This document shows, in pieces, positions 36,397 through 46,001 of a DNA stretch of 64,000 bases. Location of the stretch: NCBI GenBank assembly GCA_025055675.1, contig JANWWT010000003.1, positions 62,001 to 126,000 of the forward strand, in the 5' to 3' direction. The notes below the pieces were generated by a model. The model was not told the origin of the DNA and ran no database searches. It saw only the letters and a list, made by a program, of their open reading frames with translations. A program made the translations under genes and the position numbers. The DNA comes from Pseudanabaenaceae cyanobacterium SKYG29 (GTDB taxonomy: Bacteria > Cyanobacteriota > Cyanobacteriia > Pseudanabaenales > Pseudanabaenaceae). Within the stretch, counting starts at the first letter, position 1. The number at the start of each line of letters is the position of its first letter.

Positions 36397-36771
36397 TCAG
36401 TCTGCCTCAGGGCGCAACCAGGAAAAAGAAAACCACGGCTTTTTGGTGGGATAGTTCTGACTGAACTGTAACCGATAGACCTCATCTTCAGCTTGAGTTT
36501 CCAACAGCAGGTCGCTGCGGGCATAACCAATGCAAATCAGTCCATACCCCTGCTCCTGTAAATAGCGGGATAAGCCTATCCCTTCCCGTTGATCGATCGT
36601 GCCTGCTTTGATCTTGACAGCGCAGGTAGTACAAGCGCCCGCACAACAGGCAGAGGGTAAAATAATTCCCTGTTTTTCTAAAGCATCAAGAATGTATTCC
36701 TGGTCAGATACCAGTCCTGTATAGGTTTGCCCCGATCGTTTGTCGTAGATTTCCACCCGATAATTTGGCAT
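36397..36771 (-). CDS. Plant-type [2Fe-2S] ferredoxin
   Basis: This 124-aa protein contains the [2Fe-2S] cluster motif C-x4-C-x2-C in CCAGACTTC and the distal fourth cysteine in LICIGYARSD. The body resembles photosynthetic ferredoxins, but it is about 25 residues longer, with a C-terminal tail YPTKKPWFSFSWLRPEAD. It is more like the low-abundance ferredoxin paralogues than PetF, which is about 98 aa. An extra cysteine precedes the first ligand (SACCAGAC). Electron donor and acceptor are unknown. Confidence 0.85.
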   Translation of the reverse strand: MPNYRVEIYDKRSGQTYTGLVSDQEYILDALEKQGIILPSACCAGACTTCAVKIKAGTIDQREGIGLSRYLQEQGYGLICIGYARSDLLLETQAEDEVYRLQFSQNYPTKKPWFSFSWLRPEAD

Positions 36772-36784
36772 ACGCTCAGTGATA

Positions 36785-37633
36785 TTAATTAATTAACTTC
36801 CCTTGGGCAAAGGCGCGGGCCAGTCTATCGCACCGATCGTTATCTAGGTTACCAGCATGACCCTCTACCCAGTGCCACTCTACGTTGGGATGGTTGAGAG
36901 CTTGCAGTCTCTGCCAAAACTCTTTGTTTTTCACAGGCTTCCTTCCCTTGGTTAACCAACCGTTTTTCTGCCAGTTTCTGATCCAAGTAGTAATACCGTC
37001 TTTTATGTAACGACTGTCTGTATAGAGAGGGATTTTTTGTTTCTGGAGATAAGGTTGGCAAAATTTTAGGGCTTGAATGACAGCTTCTAATTCCATCTGA
37101 TTATTGGTAGTGCGTTCTACTCTCCCCCCCCACTCTTTGCTGCTGCCATCACTAAACTTGACCACAGCTGCCCATCCCCCTGGACCAGGATTATCTGTGC
37201 AGGAACCATCGGTGTAAACCGCAGTAATGTAATTGTCGCTCCCTGACTCTTCTAGAGAGGGACAGTCCAGGGTGTCATTTTCTTGGTAAATTTCTACGGC
37301 AACCGAACCCTGAAAGTTAGGAATAGGGGGATGCTTAATCACCTTTAGGCGAATCTTAGTGATGCGTTTATCTTTCAACAACTCTGTCACGATCGCCCCT
37401 GCCAATCTTTCTACCAAAGCAAACTTGCTGGTCTTGATTAAATCCTCGATTGTCTTGATACAGTGGCGGTAATCGATCGTGTCGTTAATATCATCGCTCT
37501 GGGCTGCCCGCAGAAAATCTACCCATAGTTCCGCATCCACTTCAAACCATTGCCCTAGGACATTTTCCTCCGGTAGCAAGCCCACGTAGCCATAGGCACG
37601 CACGCCCCGTAGATAAATTTTGGACTCTGCCAT
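36785..37633 (-). CDS. Fused dihydroneopterin aldolase (FolB) and RNase HI (RnhA)
   Basis: One 282-aa frame joins two enzymes. Residues 1-118 are FolB of folate synthesis, with expected active-site residues Glu22 (in PEENVLGQ), Tyr55 (TIDYRH) and Lys100 (IRLKVIKHPP). A short linker of about 17 residues rich in Ser, Glu and Asp follows. Residues 136-280 are RNase HI, with the full catalytic set Asp142 (YTDGSC), Glu181 (MELEAV), Asp206 (YTDSRY), His259 (VEGHAG) and Asp269 (RCDRLA). The start is ATG 37633; 13 further in-frame residues upstream are not needed. Both halves look intact, so both activities are likely. I know of no functional link between folate synthesis and RNA-DNA hybrid removal. 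Confidence 0.9.
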   Translation of the reverse strand: MAESKIYLRGVRAYGYVGLLPEENVLGQWFEVDAELWVDFLRAAQSDDINDTIDYRHCIKTIEDLIKTSKFALVERLAGAIVTELLKDKRITKIRLKVIKHPPIPNFQGSVAVEIYQENDTLDCPSLEESGSDNYITAVYTDGSCTDNPGPGGWAAVVKFSDGSSKEWGGRVERTTNNQMELEAVIQALKFCQPYLQKQKIPLYTDSRYIKDGITTWIRNWQKNGWLTKGRKPVKNKEFWQRLQALNHPNVEWHWVEGHAGNLDNDRCDRLARAFAQGKLIN

Positions 37634-37737
37634 AGGAATTAATTTTGTACCAAATCTTAATAATACCACCAAACTTTCGGAACCTGAACTATAATCTTTT
37701 ACCTACATTTAACCTATTCTTAACCTAGAGGGCAAAA

Positions 37738-38622
37738 ATGAACGAGGCAACGATTGGTTCCTGTGCACTCCAGGCACTGAAGAGCTACTATCGCAAGTGG
37801 GTTAAGCAGGAGGAGGGAGTACGGGCAGACCAAGACCCAGAGGCACTCCATCAGATGCGGGTGGGCTTGCGGCGACTGCGGTCAGGGTTATTGTGTTTTG
37901 CCCCGATTTTGCCCCGCAGCATCCGTCGGCAGGAACCTAAACTGGGTCAGATCAGCCGTATCCTGGGCAGGGTGAGGGATTTGGACGTACTGCGCCAGGC
38001 CTTGACAAATAACTATATGCCCTTGCTGCCAGAGGTAGAGCAGGTGCAGTTACAGAAATATTTGGCACAGAGGGAACGGCAACGGCAAAAATACTTTCAC
38101 CGCATGATTGCTTTGCTGGACAGCCCTTTTTACCGGCGGACGCGGAAAACGATCGGGAGTTGGCTCAAAGACCCCCATATGCAGGAGGCAGGGGATTTTG
38201 CTGTAACGGAGATGATGCCCCAGCTGCTCTTACCTAGTCTCAGAGCCGTGTTGTTACCCAATTGGAATCTACGCAAACAAAAACAACTCCATGACTTGCG
38301 CAAGCTATTCAAGTTAACCCGTTACCAACTGGAGTGCTTCACACCCTACTTCGGTGAGGAACTAAATCCCAGTCTTCGTCATCTGGCTACCGCCCAGGAG
38401 GTGCTGGGGTCGCTCCACGACCGCCTCGTTCTCCTTGAGACCTTTTCCCAGAAGCAGTGGCGACGGTTGCCCCATCTGTATCAGATCATTCAGCAGCATC
38501 AGGGAGAGGATTGGCGGACATGGTACAGTCTCAACTATAATCTGCAGTGGTTGCAGGTACTTCTACAGATTAGGAGTCTGTGCACCGCCAAGGAGAGCAT
38601 CCCGAGTAGCCAAGAAAATTAG
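37738..38622 (+). CDS. CHAD domain protein
   Basis: This 294-aa protein has a CHAD domain: repeated helices with conserved histidines, including LHQMRVGLRRLRSGL (N-terminal signature), RVRDLDVLRQAL, and LHDLRKLFKLTRYQLECF in the second half. CHAD proteins bind inorganic polyphosphate. There is no CYTH triphosphatase domain and no adjacent polyphosphate enzyme. It is followed after one base by cutA on the same strand. Confidence 0.85.
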   Translation: MNEATIGSCALQALKSYYRKWVKQEEGVRADQDPEALHQMRVGLRRLRSGLLCFAPILPRSIRRQEPKLGQISRILGRVRDLDVLRQALTNNYMPLLPEVEQVQLQKYLAQRERQRQKYFHRMIALLDSPFYRRTRKTIGSWLKDPHMQEAGDFAVTEMMPQLLLPSLRAVLLPNWNLRKQKQLHDLRKLFKLTRYQLECFTPYFGEELNPSLRHLATAQEVLGSLHDRLVLLETFSQKQWRRLPHLYQIIQQHQGEDWRTWYSLNYNLQWLQVLLQIRSLCTAKESIPSSQEN

Positions 38623-38623
38623 T

Positions 38624-38935
38624 ATGTCCTATGCCCTGGTAATGACCACAGCTAGCAGTGTGGCGGAGGCAGAAACGATCGCCCAGGCAATTTTGCAGGA
38701 GCGGTTAGCAGCCTGTATCCAAGTCTTGCCCATCACTAGCTACTACACCTGGGAGGGCAAACAGCAGCGGGAGGGGGAATACCTCCTCCTCATTAAAGGC
38801 AGGGCGGCAAATTTTGCCCGTCTGCAGGAGTGTATCAAGTCCCATCACAGCTACAGTGTGCCTGAAATTATCCAAGTCCCTATTGTGGCTGGTAGTCCTA
38901 CCTATTTAGAATGGATTACAGCAGTAACTGACTAG
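38624..38935 (+). CDS. cutA: CutA1 divalent-cation tolerance protein
   Basis: This 103-aa CutA1 homologue forms a trimer with a ferredoxin-like fold. Motifs are MTTASSVAEAETIAQAILQERLAACIQ, YTWEGKQQREGEYLLLIK and the C-terminal HSYSVPEIIQVPIVAGSPTYLEW. The start is ATG 38624; the frame is open upstream into the CHAD gene, but that part does not resemble CutA. The physiological role of CutA1 is still debated. It ends 3 bases before thiG, so these plus-strand genes are probably cotranscribed. Confidence 0.92.
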   Translation: MSYALVMTTASSVAEAETIAQAILQERLAACIQVLPITSYYTWEGKQQREGEYLLLIKGRAANFARLQECIKSHHSYSVPEIIQVPIVAGSPTYLEWITAVTD

Positions 38936-38938
38936 TCT

Positions 38939-39736
38939 ATGCTTGACCAACCGCTGGTGATTGCGGGGCGTACCTTCCGCTCGCGCTTGATGACGGGTAC
39001 GGGGAAGTACAGGGATTTTAGTACTATGACCCAGGCAATTGAAGCTAGTGGCTGCGAAATTATCACGGTGGCGGTACGGCGTGTGCAAGAACAGGTAGCA
39101 GGGCATGGGGGGTTAGGGGAAGCGATCGACTGGCAGAAATACTGGATGTTGCCCAACACGGCAGGGTGTGCTACAGCAGAAGAGGCAGTGCGGGTAGCTC
39201 GCCTAGGCAGGGAAATGGCAAAAATCCTGGGGCAGGAGGACAATAATTTCGTTAAGTTAGAGGTGATCCCAGACCACCGCTATCTCTTGCCCGACCCGAT
39301 CGAGACCTGTAAAGCGGCAGAGCAGTTAATTAGGGAGGGGTTTGCGGTTTTGCCCTACATCAACGCTGACCCCTTACTGGCGCAACGATTGGAGGAAATG
39401 GGCTGTGCGACAGTGATGCCCTTGGCTTCCCCCATTGGCTCAGGACAGGGTCTGAAAAACAAAGCTAACATTCAGATTATTATTGAGCAGGCGCGGGTAC
39501 CAGTGGTGATTGATGCGGGGATTGGCACTCCCAGTGAAGCCTGTGCGGCAATGGAAATGGGAGCAGATGCCTTGTTAATCAATTCGGCAATAGCTCTCGC
39601 GCAAGACCCCGTAGCTATGGCCAAAGCCATGGGTTTAGCCACGATCGCTGGTCGTCTTGCCTTTTTGGCGGGGCGGATACCAATTCAACCGCTCGCTTCT
39701 CCTAGTTCCCCCATGGTAGGGCGCATCAACAGTTAA
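38939..39736 (+). CDS. thiG: Thiazole synthase ThiG
   Basis: ThiG builds the thiazole phosphate ring of thiamine from DXP, ThiS-thiocarboxylate and an imine. The 265-aa product has the barrel motifs [24 protein letters not shown], the Schiff-base lysine in [20 protein letters not shown] and [31 protein letters not shown]. It is a stand-alone gene, not fused to ThiO (glycine oxidase) as in many cyanobacteria, and there is no thiS next to it. It ends interlocked by TTAA with a convergent gene. Confidence 0.95.
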   Translation: MLDQPLVIAGRTFRSRLMTGTGKYRDFSTMTQAIEASGCEIITVAVRRVQEQVAGHGGLGEAIDWQKYWMLPNTAGCATAEEAVRVARLGREMAKILGQEDNNFVKLEVIPDHRYLLPDPIETCKAAEQLIREGFAVLPYINADPLLAQRLEEMGCATVMPLASPIGSGQGLKNKANIQIIIEQARVPVVIDAGIGTPSEACAAMEMGADALLINSAIALAQDPVAMAKAMGLATIAGRLAFLAGRIPIQPLASPSSPMVGRINS

Positions 39737-40086
39737 AGGTTAAACACGATCGTGCGGTCGCGGGGTTGGGACTGTTTCAGACGATCGAAGGCTTGAATAG
39801 CTTGGCGCAGCTTCCCCTTCATTTCCTCTACTAAGTTTACTATCCTTTCCTCCAACACCTGCCAGTCTGAGTCTTCTACAATTGTTCTAATTTCTACTGC
39901 TTCTGGCGTGGCACTGACACCCAGGTCGTAAAATGCTTCCTGGGACTCCAAAAAGGCAGCTAGTTCTCTGGGGTTAGATTCTGCTCGCACCAGGGAAAAC
40001 AGCAAACAACCAGTAGGGCTAGTTCTGACTTCGTAGCTGACAGTTACGGTTACCTCCACCGCCAGAGATTGTACTTTTTTCACCAT
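39733..40086 (-). CDS. Hypothetical protein, unknown
   Basis: This 117-aa soluble protein starts [12 protein letters not shown] and has an N-terminal strand-rich half and a helical C-terminal half ([27 protein letters not shown]). I do not recognise its family. It has normal codon usage and typical CGATCG sites, a proper ATG and a 4-base convergent overlap with thiG, all of which support a genuine gene. It is followed, after a 59-base gap upstream, by the ribosomal protein S1 gene in the same direction. Confidence 0.65.
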   Translation of the reverse strand: MVKKVQSLAVEVTVTVSYEVRTSPTGCLLFSLVRAESNPRELAAFLESQEAFYDLGVSATPEAVEIRTIVEDSDWQVLEERIVNLVEEMKGKLRQAIQAFDRLKQSQPRDRTIVFNL

Positions 40087-40145
40087 AGGATTTTGCCCAA
40101 ACCTGCTGCTAGGGTAAACTAAGTCAAGGGCTACGGCAAGAGCTG

Positions 40146-41042
40146 CTACGGAGACTGGTCCCAGAGTTTACTGACATTCTTTTCCAGACGGCTTTCTGCT
40201 TCCGCAAAAATCTGCTGCGGGCGTTCCAACATTTCCCCTGGGTGCAGTTCTAAAATTTTGGTGGACAGACCTACCCGATGGCGGGATTCATCCACTTCAA
40301 TCACCACTGCTCGCAGACTATCCCCCACTTTGAAGAGGCGAGAGGCATCCCCCACATTTTTTTCGCTGATCTCCTTGTTGTGGAGGAGGGCACTAATTCC
40401 GCCTAAATCGACAAATACGCCAAAGGGACGTAAACCCGTTACCGTACCTGCCACTAGCTGACCAATGCCCAACTGACTGAAGGTACTCACTTTCACTGCC
40501 GATCGGTGGGAAAGGATTAAACGTTTACGCTCTTCCTCTACCTCCATCACCACCACTGGCAAATTCTGTCCCACTAGTTTGTCCAAGGTGTCCCGTTCCA
40601 GTAACTGGGAGCGGGGAATGAAGCCCTGAATACCGCCGGCATCGACCACTACGCCCCCCCGATTTACCCCTGTCACGCGCACATGGAAAACTCGATTTTC
40701 ATTTTTCAGCTCCTGCACAGTCAGCCAGGCTTTTTTAGTAAATAGGCGGCGGATGGAGAGTTTGACTTCCCCTTCTTCGTCCTGGTCACGGATGATTAAA
40801 AACTCATGTTCTGACCCTAGGGCAAAAACCTCTTCAAAGACATCCTCCATGCCAATGACAATCTCTTCCATGGGCAGAAAGCCAGGGGATTTGCCGCCAA
40901 TATCGGCATAGACACCGCGGGAATCCACCTGAAAGACTTTCCCCTTGACAATTTGCCCTACTTGAAAGTTGTAATCGTGGCGATCGAGGGCTTGCAGAAA
41001 ATCCTCGCCGGAAAAGCCAGGAGTAACTTTACGCTGGGCCAT
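40146..41042 (-). CDS. rps1: 30S ribosomal protein S1 homologue, three S1 domains
   Basis: This 298-aa protein has three OB-fold S1 domains (about residues 27-97, 113-180 and 195-265). The last is the most typical: GQLVAGTVTGLRPFGVFVDLGGISALLHNKEIS. Cyanobacterial S1 proteins have three domains rather than the six of E. coli and lack a strict requirement for Shine-Dalgarno sites. Cyanobacteria usually carry two paralogues; I cannot decide which one this is. It is divergent from ftsH. Confidence 0.88.
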   Translation of the reverse strand: MAQRKVTPGFSGEDFLQALDRHDYNFQVGQIVKGKVFQVDSRGVYADIGGKSPGFLPMEEIVIGMEDVFEEVFALGSEHEFLIIRDQDEEGEVKLSIRRLFTKKAWLTVQELKNENRVFHVRVTGVNRGGVVVDAGGIQGFIPRSQLLERDTLDKLVGQNLPVVVMEVEEERKRLILSHRSAVKVSTFSQLGIGQLVAGTVTGLRPFGVFVDLGGISALLHNKEISEKNVGDASRLFKVGDSLRAVVIEVDESRHRVGLSTKILELHPGEMLERPQQIFAEAESRLEKNVSKLWDQSP

Positions 41043-41137
41043 AGGCTGCTGCAGTTAAGGTGTTAGATAGTTTAACTTAGAATTATGCCGATCGGCTGGA
41101 TTACACTATATTCATTAACCTTTAGGAGTCAAATACA

Positions 41138-43000
41138 GTGAAGGGTCTGCGGGGTTTGGTATTGGCAACTGTCCTGTCCCAGGGCTTAGTCTGCGGCACG
41201 GTGAGAGCACAGATGCGGGAGACTCCAGCACATTTGACCTACAGTGAATTTCTGCAGAAAGTGGAGAATAAAGAAGTCAAACAGATTGACATCGAACAAA
41301 ACCACAAGACGGATACCAGGGCTACTGTCACTCTGCAAAATGGCAAGCGAGTTACGGTTGACCTGCCCGCCAGAGGATATAGCGGCAATCTGATTAAAAC
41401 TCTACGGCAAAATGGTGTGGATATTGGTGTCGTTCCCCCTAAGCCTGCCAATTCTGGGGGGGGATTGTTCGTCTCTATCGGTCTAACGGTGTTATTTGTG
41501 CTGGTTTTGATGTTGTTGTTGCGCCGCCTTGCTAATGCCCCTGGCGGACCAATTCAGACCCTCAATTTTGGGCGCAGTCGTGCCCGCTTTTCGCCAGAAG
41601 CGAAGACAGGGGTGGTGTTCGACGATGTGGCGGGGATTGATACAGCTAAGGAAGAACTACAGGAGGTGGTGAGCTTCCTCAAGGACCGGGAACGGTTTGA
41701 GAAGGTGGGGGCACGCATTCCCAAGGGGGTGTTGTTGATTGGTCCCCCTGGTACGGGTAAAACGCTCTTGGCAAGGGCGATCGCGGGGGAAGCGGGTGTT
41801 CCCTTCTTTTCCCTGTCGGGGTCAGAATTTGTGGAAATGTTTGTGGGGGTGGGCGCATCGCGGGTGCGGGACCTATTTGCGCGGGCGAAGGAAAATGCTC
41901 CCTGTTTGGTGTTCATTGATGAAATTGATGCCGTGGGTAGGCAGAGGGGAGCCGGTCTCGGGGGGGGTAATGATGAAAGGGAACAAACCCTTAACCAACT
42001 CCTCAGTGAGATGGATGGCTTTGAGGCAAATACAGGGGTAATTGTTCTGGCGGCTACTAATCGTCCCGATGTTTTGGATGCGGCTTTGCTCCGTCCGGGC
42101 AGGTTCGATCGGCAAATTGTGGTGGATTACCCCGACTACAACGGCAGGTTGGCAATTTTGAAAGTCCATGCCCGCAATAAACGGCTGGCGGATGAGGTCT
42201 CCCTCGCCGCAATTGCTCGCCGTACGCCTGGGTTTGCGGGGGCAGACTTGGCGAATCTCCTCAATGAAGCGGCTATTTTGACTGCCCGCCGCCGTAAGGA
42301 AGCCATTACCAACCTAGAAATTGACGATGCCCTCGATCGGGTGACGATTGGTTTAGCCATGAAGCCTCTCCTAGACAGTGTGAAGAAGCGGTTGATTGCC
42401 TACCATGAGGTGGGACACGGTCTATTGCAAACTCTGTTGGAAAATGCCTTTTTGATGGACAAGATCACCATCATTCCCCGCAGTGGGGGCATTGGGGGGT
42501 TTGTGAAACCCTTGCCCACAGAAGACTACAGCCCCAGTTTTATGACCTATGCTTCTCTCCTCGATGAAATCACGGTGCTTTTGGGGGGCAGAGTGGCAGA
42601 GGAGTTGATTTTTGGTGCACCGGAGGTAACCGTTGGGGCAGCGGGGGACATTGAACAGATCACGCGCCGCGCCCGCCAAATGGTGACGATGTTTGGCATG
42701 TCGGAATTAGGATTGACGGCTCTGGAACGTCCCAATAGTGAAGTATTTTTAGGGCGCGACCTCATGCCCGTTACAGAATACTCGGAGGCGGTAGCGAGCC
42801 AGATTGACCAACAGATTCGCCGCATTGTTAACCACTGCTACGATCGTGCCCACCGCATTCTCAGTGCCCATATTCCCCTCATGCACTACCTTGTAGATGT
42901 CCTGATTGAGAAGGAAACGATCGAGGGAGAAGAATTCCGCCAGATTGTTGCCCAGTTTACCACCATACCCCAGAAAAAACTGGAATATGCCCGCCCCTAG
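41138..43000 (+). CDS. ftsH: ATP-dependent zinc metalloprotease FtsH
   Basis: FtsH is a hexameric membrane AAA+ protease that in cyanobacteria degrades damaged photosystem II and other membrane proteins. The 620-aa product has an N-terminal helix and lumenal region, a second membrane helix ([18 protein letters not shown]), the AAA module with Walker A GPPGTGKT, Walker [10 protein letters not shown] and SRH with [20 protein letters not shown], and the zinc-binding HEVGH motif of the protease domain. The start is GTG 41138 with TAGGAG upstream. The V of HEVGH is found in some cyanobacterial FtsH paralogues. The first helix looks cleavable (VCGTVRAQM). Which of the usual four paralogues it is cannot be decided here. 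Confidence 0.95.
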   Translation: MKGLRGLVLATVLSQGLVCGTVRAQMRETPAHLTYSEFLQKVENKEVKQIDIEQNHKTDTRATVTLQNGKRVTVDLPARGYSGNLIKTLRQNGVDIGVVPPKPANSGGGLFVSIGLTVLFVLVLMLLLRRLANAPGGPIQTLNFGRSRARFSPEAKTGVVFDDVAGIDTAKEELQEVVSFLKDRERFEKVGARIPKGVLLIGPPGTGKTLLARAIAGEAGVPFFSLSGSEFVEMFVGVGASRVRDLFARAKENAPCLVFIDEIDAVGRQRGAGLGGGNDEREQTLNQLLSEMDGFEANTGVIVLAATNRPDVLDAALLRPGRFDRQIVVDYPDYNGRLAILKVHARNKRLADEVSLAAIARRTPGFAGADLANLLNEAAILTARRRKEAITNLEIDDALDRVTIGLAMKPLLDSVKKRLIAYHEVGHGLLQTLLENAFLMDKITIIPRSGGIGGFVKPLPTEDYSPSFMTYASLLDEITVLLGGRVAEELIFGAPEVTVGAAGDIEQITRRARQMVTMFGMSELGLTALERPNSEVFLGRDLMPVTEYSEAVASQIDQQIRRIVNHCYDRAHRILSAHIPLMHYLVDVLIEKETIEGEEFRQIVAQFTTIPQKKLEYARP

Positions 43001-43037
43001 CTGGTATAGTGGGGAAACGGTGTGAAGAGTATCCTGC

Positions 43038-43793
43038 ATGCGTAAAACTGTAGCGACTTTGCTAACTACGGCGGTGGTTGCCGCTGCTGGGCTGGACAAA
43101 TCTGCCTCTGCCCAGGATTGCTTTATGATCACCTCGACAGGGCAGTACATCAATCTCAACCATCTTTGCCGCAGTGGCCTGCCCAGTAATCCGCCAGCAG
43201 TACGACCCAAACCCAAGCCCAAGCCTACTACTGGTGTTGTTGATTCCTACCTGGATACCCGCGAGTACCCTACCTACCCTGCTTCGGTGAACTTGCAGGC
43301 ATTTCTCCGGGTGATTCGCTACGCCGAGGGCACGGATAGCGAGGACGGCTACCAGATTGAGTTCACAGGGACGCGCTTCTACAACTTTGCTGACCATCCT
43401 CGCCGCATACGCTGTAGTGGCAGGCTCTGCTCTTCTGCCGCCGGTGCTTACCAGTTTTTGGAAACTACTTGGGATGATGTTGCCCGCCGCATTGGTGCGC
43501 CCGATTTTAGCCCAGAATGGCAAGACCTAGCAGCGATCGAGTTAATTCGCCGCGAGGGTGCCCTGGAGGATGTAGAGGCGGGTAGGATTGAGCGGGCAAT
43601 TGCCAAAACCGCTAATGTGTGGGCAAGTTTTCCCCGCTGGTATGGGGACTACTATGGTTACTATGGTCAGTCTGTGGTGCCGATGGAGTACCTAGTCAGT
43701 GAGTTTCGCCGCCAACAAGCGATTATTGCTAGTGGGGGAGGTAGTACGCCCCGTCGCCCTGCTGTAGTCAGGTTGTATCGGAGTGTTCCCTGA
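43038..43793 (+). CDS. Exported lambda-lysozyme-like muramidase
   Basis: This 251-aa protein has a signal peptide (TLLTTAVVAAAGLDKSASA) and a proline/lysine-rich linker (PAVRPKPKPKPTT). It then has a catalytic domain related to phage lambda R lysozyme (COG4678): FLRVIRYAEGTDSEDGYQIEF, with catalytic Glu in the AEGT segment, FADHPRRI, SSAAGAYQFLETTWD and FSPEWQDLAAIELI. It should cleave peptidoglycan in the periplasm, perhaps for cell-wall remodelling. A phage origin of the domain is possible, but the flanks are ordinary chromosome. Its stop overlaps the start of the bilin lyase gene (TGATG). Confidence 0.82.
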   Translation: MRKTVATLLTTAVVAAAGLDKSASAQDCFMITSTGQYINLNHLCRSGLPSNPPAVRPKPKPKPTTGVVDSYLDTREYPTYPASVNLQAFLRVIRYAEGTDSEDGYQIEFTGTRFYNFADHPRRIRCSGRLCSSAAGAYQFLETTWDDVARRIGAPDFSPEWQDLAAIELIRREGALEDVEAGRIERAIAKTANVWASFPRWYGDYYGYYGQSVVPMEYLVSEFRRQQAIIASGGGSTPRRPAVVRLYRSVP

Positions 43794-44362
43794 TGTTCCA
43801 GCCACCCAAAACCATGATGGATTTTTTCCGTTACAGCCAGGGGGTATGGTATACCCAAAGGTCTGTACATCACTTTGACCTGGTTGCTGATCAGTCAGGG
43901 GAATCTCTCCTCTACGTGGAGGTGCTGGAAGCTGAGGATGAGCGCTGTCAGGCGGTGTGTGCCCAACAGGGGGTTGACCCCCAGTTAGCGGCGGGGGGCG
44001 CTAGTTTCATGTGGCAAGAACACGGCAAAGAAGAGACTCCTGACCCAGAGAAGGCAGCCATTTTAGTGGATATTCCCCAGGGAGCACATCAGGGCAAGCT
44101 CCTGCGCAATCAGGGCTATGTGGAAAAAATTCCCGTTGTCAGTCGTTACTGGTTCGGCGAAGATGGCATTTTGACGATCGAGACGGAATACGAAACCAAC
44201 CAGGGACAGGAGCGGTGCTGGTTTTTGACAGAGGACTTTCGCGTGCGGGCCATCACTGTAAGGCTGCTGGGGGGGATATACATGATGACCTACTGTTCCG
44301 AACGCCGTCTGCCCCAGGTCAAGGATTTACAGGCTATGGTAAACGCCCATTCCCTCACTTAG
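43793..44362 (+). CDS. CpcS/CpeS-family phycobiliprotein lyase
   Basis: These lyases attach phycocyanobilin to Cys84-type sites of phycobiliproteins in the cytoplasm, forming a ten-stranded beta-barrel. The 189-aa product has the family signature at the N-terminus (MMDFFRYSQGVWYTQRSVHHFD), followed by YVEVLEAED, LRNQGYVEKIPVVSRYWFGEDG and TYCSERRLPQVK. It is one member of the broad CpcS/CpcU/CpeS group; the exact partner phycobiliprotein cannot be told from sequence alone. It is translationally coupled to the muramidase gene upstream and converges with DUF3352, sharing eight bases. Confidence 0.85.
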   Translation: MFQPPKTMMDFFRYSQGVWYTQRSVHHFDLVADQSGESLLYVEVLEAEDERCQAVCAQQGVDPQLAAGGASFMWQEHGKEETPDPEKAAILVDIPQGAHQGKLLRNQGYVEKIPVVSRYWFGEDGILTIETEYETNQGQERCWFLTEDFRVRAITVRLLGGIYMMTYCSERRLPQVKDLQAMVNAHSLT

Positions 44363-46001
44363 TGCGCAGGGATAGGAATAATTCCAGCTTTGCCTGTTCA
44401 CTGCTGGGTTGGGAATAGGCTACTGCCATACCGTTGATGCTGTTCATAACTGCTTGTGTCTGTTTCGCCTCTGTAGGCGGCACACGACTAATCACATCCT
44501 GGGCATAGATCGACCAGAGTTTGGCTAAGTTGAGATAAAGATAACCCTGATTCTGACTGTCCAACTGGCCAGCAATGGCTTTGAAGGCAGCACTGTCGGC
44601 CAGGGAAGGGGATGGTTTTTGTGTCATCACTTTGGCTAGGGGGCCCATCGCCACAAACAAGCTGTCCGGTTGATGCCAGCCGTAGGCAAGGATACTGCCA
44701 GGGGTAAAGGGGGATGTCCACTCCTGTACTTGTACGCCGTTAATTTCCTGGGAAGTAACCTTGACAGGGAACCCCAACTCTTGGGTTAGTTCATCTACTC
44801 GCTTGAGGGTTGTTTCCGCGGTTTTGCGGTCGGAGGTTTGGATCACTGCCACGAGACCCGATCGGGTTTGTTTGAGGATACCTTCCTCGGAAGGAATGAC
44901 TCCTAGGGCAAACTCCCCATCCATCCAGGCGATAATGTCCTTGTCCAGGTCGAGGTTGAGGTTGTCCTTGACTCCCTGACGAATTTCATCGATTGCTTCC
45001 TGCTGGGTTTTCTCCGTCTTTGCCTGCTCTAGGAGGTTCTGCCAAGCCTGCTTGAAATTGATACCACTAAACAGAAAATAGGTATCAGCAGGGAAATGGG
45101 CAATGACTTTACCAGGAGCGGGCTGGAATTTGGGCGCTTTTGTTCCCAGCTGCGTGACTGCTTGCAGCCGTAAACCTGTATCCTCTACACCCAAGCCGAT
45201 GACCATTGCCTTTGCCTGTTCCTCTATTCTCTCCAGAAACGGTTGGGGTATGGTTTGAGGAGTGGTTTTGGCCGCTAGGGCTATAGCTCTTTTCAGGTCG
45301 GGAATATAAAAGTGCAGGAGGGGGCGGTTGAGGGAAAGTTCGATCGGCGGTAGGGTAAAACTTTTCCCCCCCTGGTAGGTATCAATTCCCTCCTCTAGGC
45401 TCTGGCGGTCATTAGCAAACAACAAATAACGATCGGCAAACGCCCATACTCCATCCGTGGTGATGAATAGCTTGCTCCCCTTGTATTCTGCCTTCTGGGG
45501 GGGCTGTTGCAGCTTGGCAATGACTTTCTCCTGCAGGAATTTCTCGGCTTTGTTGCGATTCCTAACCCCCATGACAACAATAAATGACCCCGTAATTCCC
45601 ACTGAGGGAGAACTCTGGTCTTGGGTGAACACAACAGTAGGATGCAGGGCTTGTTGCCCAGGGGGAGGCAAAATGCCTACAAATACAGCCCCTAGCCAAG
45701 GTTGAATGTCACGGGCAAAGTCAATATCTAGGTCAGAGGAGAGAAAATTTTTGGGTACATCGGCAAAGGCTTCCTGCAATTCCTGGGTTTGGAACCGCTC
45801 TAGGGACTGCCAATGACCCAAGTTAGCTGAGACTGCCAGTCCTGCCACTGCTGTCGGCGGCACAAATTTTACATGCTCTGCGACTGTGTCTAGCCTTGCC
45901 CCCTGCTGCTGTTGGTAGAAGTAATAGGCTCCGTAACCCCCTGCCCCCGCCACCAGCAGTAAGCTGATCGGGATTAGGAGATTGCTCCGCCGCTCAGACA
46001 T
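44355..46001 (-). CDS. DUF3352 family membrane-anchored protein
   Basis: This 548-aa protein has an N-terminal membrane anchor ([23 protein letters not shown]) and a long extracytoplasmic region of mixed alpha/beta sequence, matching the cyanobacterial DUF3352 family of unknown role. The start is ATG 46001, which overlaps the last eight bases of rpoC2 (ATGTCTGA). An upstream in-frame extension to 46097 would run inside rpoC2 and is rejected. It is the last gene of the rpoB-rpoC1-rpoC2 transcription unit, so its level may track RNA polymerase. Confidence 0.8.
   Translation of the reverse strand: MSERRSNLLIPISLLLVAGAGGYGAYYFYQQQQGARLDTVAEHVKFVPPTAVAGLAVSANLGHWQSLERFQTQELQEAFADVPKNFLSSDLDIDFARDIQPWLGAVFVGILPPPGQQALHPTVVFTQDQSSPSVGITGSFIVVMGVRNRNKAEKFLQEKVIAKLQQPPQKAEYKGSKLFITTDGVWAFADRYLLFANDRQSLEEGIDTYQGGKSFTLPPIELSLNRPLLHFYIPDLKRAIALAAKTTPQTIPQPFLERIEEQAKAMVIGLGVEDTGLRLQAVTQLGTKAPKFQPAPGKVIAHFPADTYFLFSGINFKQAWQNLLEQAKTEKTQQEAIDEIRQGVKDNLNLDLDKDIIAWMDGEFALGVIPSEEGILKQTRSGLVAVIQTSDRKTAETTLKRVDELTQELGFPVKVTSQEINGVQVQEWTSPFTPGSILAYGWHQPDSLFVAMGPLAKVMTQKPSPSLADSAAFKAIAGQLDSQNQGYLYLNLAKLWSIYAQDVISRVPPTEAKQTQAVMNSINGMAVAYSQPSSEQAKLELFLSLRTK

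Noticed and set aside
38435-38623. Upstream extension of cutA
   Set aside because: The extra residues are a shadow frame of the CHAD gene; CutA1 starts at MSYALVMTTAS.
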